From Pyricularia pennisetigena (Eukaryota > Ascomycota > Sordariomycetes > Magnaporthales > Pyriculariaceae): 64,000 bases of DNA. Numbering within the stretch: position 1 is the first letter of the stretch; each line of letters opens with the position of its first letter. Under the pieces are notes generated by a model. The model did not search any database. It worked only from the letters and a program-made list of their open reading frames with translations, and was not told where the DNA came from. Shown in pieces: positions 56,843-64,000 of the stretch. Position numbers and translations under genes: made by a program. The DNA lies in the NCBI RefSeq assembly GCF_004337985.1, contig NW_021940919.1, positions 620,001 through 684,000 of the forward strand, written 5' to 3'.

Positions 56843-56932
56843 TTTAATCTAGCTTAGTGGTATAATGCATGTACCATAATCTATATCATATATACGTTGA
56901 AGTGCGTGGGTTCGAATCCCGTTGTGGTCGCA
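56843..56932 (+). other. tRNA-like sequence with A and B boxes inside the LTR-like element
   Basis: TAGCTTAGTGG (56850-56860) fits the pol III A box and GGTTCGAATCC (56909-56919) is a perfect B box. Their starts are 59 bases apart, longer than in an intronless tRNA (about 44). The 5' bases (TTTAATC) do not pair with the 3' bases (TGGTCGC), so a functional tRNA is unlikely. A SINE-like or tRNA-derived promoter, or a degenerate intron-containing tRNA, fits better. Confidence 0.55.
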
Positions 56933-57282
56933 GATTTTCTGTGCATGCATAAGCACAATAGGCCGTTAGGCTCAATAGGTCGGCAGGTCAGTCACATGAA
57001 TAAGGCCAAATCATGTGACGTGACCCCGCATTCCGGACATCCGGATCGAAGATCTGCACCTACGGATTCGAACACGTAACTCACAACTTAGTCTTAGATT
57101 CATCACTTTCCATAACCTTTATCGATTCAACGATTCAACGAATCGATTGTGCAACAATATATCATCTCTATTACCCGCTAGCAGACGGTTATCTGCCACT
57201 TCAACGTTCCATCAGCCTTATACGTGATCCACTTTTCCCCGCGTTCAAGATTAAGCTTATTTTATCTCGTAACCTCCTCACA

Positions 57283-57287
57283 GAACC
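57283..57287 (+). repeat. Right copy of 5-bp target-site duplication GAACC
   Basis: GAACC immediately after the TCACA terminus, matching 56642-56646. Confidence 0.85.
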
Positions 57288-57343
57288 TGCCCCGGATTTG
57301 GATAACCGTTAATTGCAAATTCCCCTGGTATTTTTTAGATTAT

Positions 57344-57950
57344 TTACCAACGTACTTTTCCCGCCATTAAAAACCCCAAAAACCGGCCTTTTATATTATA
57401 ACCGGAAATTATTATCAACCCGGTACCCGCGCTATTAAATAGGCCGCCCGCACCCCGTATATATAAAACCACCACCGTTCGGCCAATTAAAACCAATTTT
57501 ATTTCGGTATTGCGGACGTAACCCAAATTTAATTCGACGCCAAATAATAAACCAATAAATTTCGTATAACCCGAATATTATTTCCCATCGTATAAAAATA
57601 CGGATTTTTTAAATCGTTTACCCGTCCCGTTATAAAAGGATTTTTGATTAAATAAAAACCAATCCGTATCGGCGATAATTATTACAATTTGGCGTAGGGT
57701 AGGAAATACAAATATTACCAAAATAATTCGCACTATACCCTATTTAGGCTATATTAATTGTTTTAAAATTAATAATGATACCAACCCGCCCGCCTGGTTC
57801 GGTCGCGGAAATAACATTTTCCGTAATACGAACGAAACCTTATTGTTTAAACCCTTAAACGTTTTTAATCCGTTGCTGGCGTCGCCGCAGTAAAAGCACG
57901 CGTTAATAACCAGATTTTGGTATATTATTTTAATAATAATTCGTCGAATA
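57344..57950 (-). pseudogene. Unrecognised minus-strand ORF relic, RIP-mutated
   Basis: From about 57950 down to a TAG near 57344 the minus strand is unusually open, with about three internal stops. It includes ACFYCGDASNGLK, PNQAGGLVSLLI, DTDWFLFNQKSFYNGTG, GLLFGVELNLGYVR and IRGAGGLFNSAGTGL. The last 60 codons are fully open. I do not recognise the protein. Stops and Lys/Asn/Ile enrichment fit RIP of a formerly coding repeat. Confidence 0.4.
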
Positions 57951-58324
57951 TAAACGAAATAATAATCGTATTCGGCTACGAAACGATAAATATTTTAATA
58001 TAATATATTAATATAATAGGTCAATATTTTTTTTATTGGATTGCGACAGTTATTATAATTTTTACATTAATATATCCTATTACTTACTATATTATAATAG
58101 CTATTATAATTTTTTGCGGTAATACCAAATAATTATTGTTACAATATAATAATTGTTACAATTTGGTTTTTACCTTTTTATATATTTTGTAATAACGGGT
58201 ATAATTTTAATTATTAGTTAATTTATTTTTAATCGCCGACGTATTCGGGTTTTTAATTTATTTTGAAACGAATAATCCCGGTAAATAAATTAAAAGCAAT
58301 AAAATAACCGTTTAGTAGAAAGTT

Positions 58325-58570
58325 TTGGCTTCCGTACCGGATATATTTAACGATAAAAATATTAAACCCATTTTCGATAATTTCGTAAATCGGCGTCGCC
58401 TACCCCCTATCCCCCTTTTTATCCGCCAAAACGATATTGATTTCCCCGGGTTAAAAATATTCGCAAATAAATTTAAATTGGTTATAATTCCCACAATTTT
58501 CGCCACGATTTTAATTTATTTGCGGATAATAACTACCGGATTTAAATTTAAAAACGGCGATTTAAAATGA
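58325..58570 (+). pseudogene. Unrecognised plus-strand ORF relic, 81 codons
   Basis: An open reading beginning MASVPDIFNDKNIKPIFDNF, then a basic-Pro RRRLPPIPLF and IIPTIFATILIYLRIIT. It looks protein-like but no family is recognised. It may belong with the 58735-59354 relic in one former element. Confidence 0.3.
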
Positions 58571-58734
58571 AAAACCGCTAACCCTGGACTATATATATAT
58601 AGCGGTTATTATATCGACAATTAATTTAAAATTTATTACCTTTTTTTTACTTTATTTTTCGCCGGTAGGGAAATTTCGTTATTGGAAATAAAAAAGTTTT
58701 AACGATTTTAATAAAAATTACCGTAATTCTTTCA

Positions 58735-59354
58735 AATTTAATATCGAGCAATCCTCCACCCTATTTGTTATCGTCAATTATACAACCATCGCCGATGACG
58801 TTATCGCCCTAAATAATTTGCATTTAATGCAACTTTAATATCGTTTAATTACCCGTTCGCGAACCGACCAAACCATCGACGTCGCCAATTTGTTTGGTTT
58901 TAACCGCGTTTATTATAATAGGACGATAATAATATTCGCTATCGATACCTGGTCCCGTTTTAAACCTATTAAAATCGGACGGTTGAAAAACAAAAACGTG
59001 CAAATTAAGTTTAAATGCATTTATTGGATTTGTTAATATTTAAAAATATTTTTAACAATTTATACGACGAAGGGCGGTTCCATTGTCCCATTTTTATTAA
59101 ACCTAAAACAGAGATTACCGAATTTTATCCCAAACTTTTTGGCGACGACCAATAAAACGATTTTTTCAATTTTATATAAACCTAATCCATTATCGCCGAT
59201 CTATTTGCTAAAATGGACCGCGCAAAAAAGGAAAGTTTCAAAGGACGCCCGCGAAAAAGTTTTAACCGTTTTTTTGGTATATTATACGCAATTTTCCATA
59301 TTGATTAAAAATTATCCCTGGATTAATTATCTTTTAAATTCGGACGCGATTTAA
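58735..59354 (+). pseudogene. Unrecognised plus-strand ORF relic, about 206 codons with two internal TAA
   Basis: The frame stays open except for two TAA codons (near 58839 and 59032), easily derived from CAA or CGA by C-to-T change. Segments include TTIADDVIALNNLHLMQL, RSRTDQTIDVANLFGFNRVY and IFAIDTWSRF. A C-terminal part has LATTNKTIFSILYKPNPLSP and KWTAQKRKVSKDAREKVLTV, then YPWINYLLNSDAI before the stop. No domain is recognised. The density of coherent coding sequence suggests that it was the second product of a repetitive element. Confidence 0.4.
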
Positions 59355-59399
59355 ACTGCTATAAAAAATTTGCGTTTTTTTAAAACATTTTGCCTGTCG

Positions 59400-60600
59400 A
59401 CGGTTTAAATACCGACAATAAAATCGGTTTTAAATACAAAAAAAATTAAAAGCAAATATTTCCAATTTAACTGGGATATACCTAATTTTTTTTCTAATCG
59501 CTATTAACTACCCTATTAACTGGTTAGTAAATTATATATACATTTGCTAACTATATGGGTTGCTAACAGGGGGTTTCGCATTAGCCCAAGTGCGGCGTGG
59601 TGCTAGCTGCGGTGTAAAAGCCTGTAATTACAGGGTTTATACGCATTAAATTCACTAATTTTGGGATTAATAGATTTAATTCATTAATGGGGGAGATTTT
59701 GCTTTATTTCCCTTATATATTTTCCGATATCGAAATGGGGGTCCGCACCCCGCAAAGGGTTCCGGTGCCGCACACGATTTTCCGAAAAAACATTTTATAT
59801 ACGTTGTTGAAAAAACACCCTCATTTCCATACAAACCATTTCTGGGTTCGCATTAATTTGCTGATTTGGTGAAAATTTCAACCCGGTACAGGGTAGTTAA
59901 CTCGTAAATGCAGGGTGGGTATTAGACCCGGTACAGGGTAAAACCCCATTCGCTAATTTGAATCGCGATTCCTGCAACACACAAAATATAATAGAAAATC
60001 TAATAATTTCAGCAACCCCATTTCGGTATTGTCTATTATAGTTTATATACAAATAAAAATGGACCTATTATATGCTAAATAACGCTTATATTTAACACCC
60101 CCTTTTTTTGCTACTATTTATATAAAATTGGAAAAGACAAATACATAAAAAATAAAACTTTAAAAAGAAAAATCTCTTTGTGTCCCAACCCGATTCGAAC
60201 TCCCGATATAAGCCCCTTGGATAATTAAACCCTTTATACCGACCTATAACCCCCTAAATGGACGAACCCCCGAATTGGAAAAAACCCCCAAAATTATAAC
60301 AACCCCCGGATTCGAACCCCCAATTTGCATAATATTAACCCACGGAATTAACTATTAAATTAAGTAGCTAATTTGGCTATTCGTTGGTAATAGTCCAAAT
60401 TAAATATATTATATAGGGTATTTCGAATGCGTAAATCGCCCAAAACACGAGCTTTTTCAATTTTAATTCAATTGTTGGTATAAAATCGGTATAATTTGCT
60501 TATTAATTAACCTTTGCAGGGTAAATTCGGGTAATACGGCCGGTATTCGGCTAATAAAAATCCAAGATTTGCAAATAAAGGAAATGTAATGGGTAATTAG
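59400..60600. other. AT-rich spacer with tRNA-like remnants, probably near the 3' side of the copia relic
   Basis: No gene. The part at 59560-59960 repeats GGTACAGGGTA and CAGGG-rich phrases. Two minus-strand B-box-like sites occur at 60190-60205 and 60308-60318. A 3' LTR of the copia element would be expected here, but I could not define its ends. Confidence 0.35.
60175..60400 (-). other. Two degenerate tRNA-like sequences in tandem
   Basis: On the minus strand, AGTTCGAATCGGG (about 60190-60203) and GGTTCGAATCCGG (about 60306-60319) look like T-arm/B boxes. Each is preceded at about the right distance by an A-box-like stretch (TTATAGGTCGG for the first, TAGCTACTTAATT for the second). Pairing is too damaged to assign anticodons. 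RIP-mutated tRNA genes or tRNA-derived repeats are both possible. Confidence 0.4.
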
Positions 60601-60649
60601 TTAACGAATTAATAAAATGCTTTAAAATTCAATAAATGAAAACTAAGCT

Positions 60650-63600
60650 TTTAGGGGTTTAAACCCTATAAACTTTAAACTAACCTTATACATTGGAGAC
60701 GTTAGGGGTTTTGTTAGGCTATTAGCGGGTATTTGCTTGCATTCCAGGTATTTTAAAGTTATTAATTCTTTTATAATTAATTCCCGTACGTAATAAAATT
60801 TTAATAACGTATATTTAATACAATGGTGGTGCGTAAGGTTATATACGTCAATTATAGAACCTGTATTATTTCCAAATATTGCAATAAGGCCTTCTATAAA
60901 TAATCCAATTTTTATAAATATGTTTTTAAACTATTATATTTTACGTAGGGTTTCCGCTATAATATCGGTTTCGGCTTTTGGAATATTTAAAGCTATAATA
61001 ATAACTTTTTTGCATTTCCACGTTATAAGGCCCCCAAACAGGGTATATAAATATCCGTAAATGGATTTTGAATTTTCCTTAGCCCCGGCAAAATCGCTAT
61101 TACTGAAACCCAGTAATTTTAAACTTTTAAAACCCTTTATTGATAAATTGGGTAATGATTCGGTTTTAAATACTTTATTTCCGTAATAAATAAATAAGGA
61201 TTTAGTACCCGCTAAATAACGTTATAGGTTTTGAGCTGCCGTTAAATGGATTATAGTAGTTTTTATTAAAAAACGTGAAAACTATTAAACCGCAAAACCG
61301 ATATCCGGGCGCGTTAATAGCATTGAATACATAAAAGTGCCGATAATACGCTAATATAATCTGATTTCCAGCGCATTTACGGGCTTACCCCCACTATATT
61401 CTAGCACATCCAATTATAAGGGAATAAATATAAATTTGCAATTAGCTAATCCGAGCGTTGCTTATATTTCTCTTTTATATTGATTTTAATGGAGCTAAAC
61501 TAGGCGTTTAGGTTTATTTTTTATAATTTAAAGGCTTAAAAAATAGGTTGCAGGGCCCCTGTGTTCCAATGCGTATATTTTGTTAAAACGGGCTTTTAAA
61601 TCTTAAATATATTGCAATTTAGGACCTAGTAGCCGGCAATCGTTTATAAAAGTAATAATAGAATATTTGGATTTAACGTTATAAAAAACAACGGGATTAA
61701 AGATTAGTGGTTTAAAACCTTTTCTAAAAAATAGGGTTTTAAGTTTATTTTACCATTTTTTTGGACCTTGTTTCAAATTATACAACGTTTTTTCCAACTG
61801 TATAACCTGCAATTTTTTCGGGTTATAACCCATTTTTATTAAAATTTTAACGGTAATAGGGTTACAATTTTTTACCTATTTGTTAAAACCGTTTGGAATT
61901 TGCAAATATATATTTACGTCGGTAAAATCACTATTTAAAAACGCACCGATAAGATCGATTTGTTTTATTTCCCAATTTTGTATATTAACTATAATTAATA
62001 ATATACGCCAGGTAGGTGGTATATGAGTGCTAGTAAAAATGTCGATATAATTTAGGCCTTCGACCTGTAAAAAACCCCTAACAACAAACCTAGTTTTATA
62101 TTTTACAGGTTTATTATTTTTATCCTTTTTTAATTTAAATACCGGGCGGGTAAAAACGAGTGTACGGTTTATAAATATTTTAATTTCTGGGATAAAACGG
62201 AAGGTTTTTATAATAACGACTTGGTCGAATTTAACCGTTAAAACAATTAACCATTTAGCATTTTTGAAGCTATTTAAAGCTTATTGGTAATCATTTGGTT
62301 TACCATTTTCAGTGGGTTTTCTTTTTATTTCTTTTTTGGTTTAAAAATAAAAATAATGCACGTAATTTATATCCATTAAATCTGGGTTTTCGAACTGCGA
62401 ATTTAATTCCATATTTTATATTTTAAATGCTGAAAACACCGGAATTTCCGTTGTTTTAGGTACTGGATTAGGTACCGCTACCGTTATAGGTTTTGGGGGG
62501 CAAACGGTAAATTGTATAAACCTGGCGGGAATTGTATTTTTAGGGTGTAAATACCTTGTAACGGGTGGTAATTGCCCTGTAACCGGTAGTAAATACCCTG
62601 TATTTTCAGGGCTTTTTAAGGGATAATTATCCGTTGGAAAGCTGTTGATTTTGGTTATAAATTTAGAATTAAAATCCCCTTTTAAATTTGTATTTTCCCC
62701 TTCTAAAATTTGTAACGTTTCCCCTGGAATAACCAAATTTTCAGCGGTTATACTTTTCATATTCTTACGGTAAAGGTTTTATATACGGCCCGTTTAGCGG
62801 GTGCGTAAACCAACGCTGTAAAATTTGATACATGGGTTAAAAATTTCACCGTTTCGGTGCGGGGAAGTAATTTATTAAATTTTTGGCGTTTTTCCAACGG
62901 TATAATAACCTGGTATATAATACTAATAACCCGAAAATACCCTAAATTGGGTTTGTGCGGTAATCCAGGCTGGAATTCGGAATAAAATTCCTCGTAAAAT
63001 GTTAAATCCCTATTAATTACCGCTATACGGTTAATTAAATTAGTTACGGTAAATAGTAAATAATATTATAAATATATTGGTAAGCCCGCCGTTATGATAG
63101 TAAACCGAAATTTATTCGAAATAACCCTAACGGACCGTTCCGTTAATCCGTTTTGGCCGTGGTTATAGGGATTCGAAATACTAAAATTAACACCTTTATT
63201 TTTAAACCAATTTTAAAGGTTTGTATTAACCTCATACCCCTTATCGAAATGAAAATTTAGCGGGTAGCGCCCGTACGTAGTTTTTAAAACCTCACAAAAG
63301 CTTTTAATAGCGATTAAAACCGTAAATCCGGTTTTATTTTTTAATAGGATAAACCAGCGAAAACGTGATTTTCGGTCCACTAATAACAAAAATACGGGCT
63401 TTTTGTTATAAGAATTATGTTTAAAAATCACTATATTACCTTTTATAACATCGAAAATATTAGGGGGTGTAAGGAGCGCGACTCTATTTGTACGCCTAAC
63501 AAAAATAATTTTAATAGAAGCAGTACAGGTAATTGCCCTAATTCTGTTGAGATTAGGTAAATTTTTTATAATTCTAGCGTTTTTTTTAGCAATAATAACC

Positions 63601-64000
63601 CTATATACCCCAAACGCCTATACCATGACAGGGCTTTTTAAGTTTGGATTTCGTTACAATTACCTATAATTCCGTTTTTTTAAGGGGTTAATTAACCGTC
63701 CATAGTCCGTTTTAAGCTTAAAAGGAGGTAATTTACAGGGGTTTGTTTTAAATCCGATAATAAAAAAGGTTTTAATAACGGACTATTTGTATAGAAAACG
63801 CCTTTTCTTTCGGAAATAATCCCTTTTATATTAAGTTGTATAAAAGGGTTGTTTAACGGTGTATCGGGCCTACGGGGCCCAATTTCACGTGAATTTTCAA
63901 GGTTTTTACCGCTAAATTTTTGCGTTATAGGTAAATTTACGGCCATTTCCGTATTTTGTTCGGGATTTAGCTTTTCCGTTACCGTATTTTTTTCCGGTTC
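60650..64000 (-). mobile_element. Ty1/copia retrotransposon pol relic, RIP-mutated, 5' part beyond the window
   Basis: The minus strand carries, in copia order, integrase, reverse transcriptase and RNase H. The integrase core at 63213-63431 reads VDRKSRFRWFILLKNKTGF and YPLNFHFDKGYEV. A Pro-rich connecting segment is open at 62416-62760. Reverse transcriptase follows: WEIKQIDLIGAFLN (about 61933-61974) aligns with the family WEIxQMDVKTAFLNG, and TFINDCRLLG (about 61628-61660) stands where YVDDLLLxG is expected. Next come IGTFMYSMLLTRPDIGFAV (about 61270-61350) and RNase H pieces RYLAGTKSLFIYYGNK, GFSNSDFAGAKENSKSIYGY and ALNIPKAETDIIAETL (about 60960-61240). Stops and frame-preserving AT drift interrupt it throughout. 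gag, protease and the 5' LTR would lie beyond 64000. Inactive. Confidence 0.88.

Larger units (their letters stand above)
56647..57282 (+). mobile_element. Solo LTR-like insertion, 636 bp, TGTGA...TCACA, not RIP-mutated
   Basis: The element begins TGTGAACATGG and ends CTCCTCACA, with 5-bp inverted termini and TG/CA ends. It is flanked by a perfect 5-bp duplication GAACC. These are hallmarks of an LTR left by recombination of an LTR retrotransposon. Base composition is normal, in sharp contrast to the AT-rich DNA on both sides, so insertion probably post-dates RIP of the site. Inside, two ~36-bp units (56656-56692 and 56704-56739) form an imperfect tandem repeat ending ACCCTGCAT. Further in are pol III-like boxes (see 56850-56932) and an inverted B-box-like GTTCGAATCC near 57064-57073. 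No coding sequence is visible. Orientation is not determined, so the plus strand is nominal. A short non-autonomous element is the alternative. Confidence 0.75.

Noticed and set aside
1..64000. CRISPR array, rRNA operon, or telomere repeat array
   Set aside because: No regularly spaced identical repeats, no rRNA-like conserved sequence and no TTAGGG tandem array were seen.

Overview
The window is nuclear DNA of a filamentous ascomycete. The evidence is fungal lysine biosynthesis (the LYS2 reductase), short spliceosomal introns with GTRNGT-type donors and CTAAC/CTGAC branch sites, a Zn2Cys6 protein, a CRH wall enzyme, and an AT-rich tract that looks like repeat-induced point mutation (RIP). 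A sordariomycete, perhaps a Magnaporthales relative, is my best guess from the protein style and the Pot2/Fot1-type element. The sequence alone does not prove it.

Region 1 (1-21,100) is gene-dense housekeeping DNA: the 3' part of LYS2, an alpha/beta hydrolase, proteasome lid subunit Rpn5, an FSH serine hydrolase, a four-exon gene for ATP synthase subunit J (Atp18), a mitochondrial NIPSNAP protein, the RAVE subunit Rav2/Rogdi, and the RNase P/MRP subunit Pop7. Two pairs are divergent and could share regulatory DNA: ATP18/NIPSNAP, both mitochondrial, and RAV2/POP7.

Region 2 (21,100-44,400) is sparser. It holds a 518-base assembly gap, a small GPI-type wall protein, a tRNA-Arg(CCG), a membrane-anchored CRH glycosidase/transglycosylase, an unrecognised three-exon protein, a 132-residue Zn2Cys6 protein without a regulatory domain, a beta-carbonic anhydrase with a mitochondrial-type leader, a divergent pair of mitoribosomal protein bS16m and NAD(P)HX epimerase (seven exons), and a tiny Cys-rich ORF ending in a CaaX-like motif.

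Region 3 (44,400-50,165) has normal base composition, many homopolymer and CA tracts, and no gene I can support.

Region 4 (50,166-64,000) is a nested mobile-element graveyard, mostly RIP-mutated. In order it holds: a 1,883-bp Pot2/Fot1-like (Tc1/mariner-pogo) transposon with 43-bp inverted termini and a TA duplication, flanked by two direct copies of a ~115-bp hairpin repeat; a RecQ-type helicase relic; a 636-bp TG...CA LTR-like insertion with a GAACC target duplication, which is not RIP-mutated and carries internal pol III-like A and B boxes; unrecognised ORF relics; two tRNA-like remnants; and a Ty1/copia pol relic on the minus strand running off the window end. I found no CRISPR array, rRNA or biosynthetic cluster. 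The most unusual signal is the LTR with tRNA-like promoter boxes lying intact inside RIP-ed DNA.
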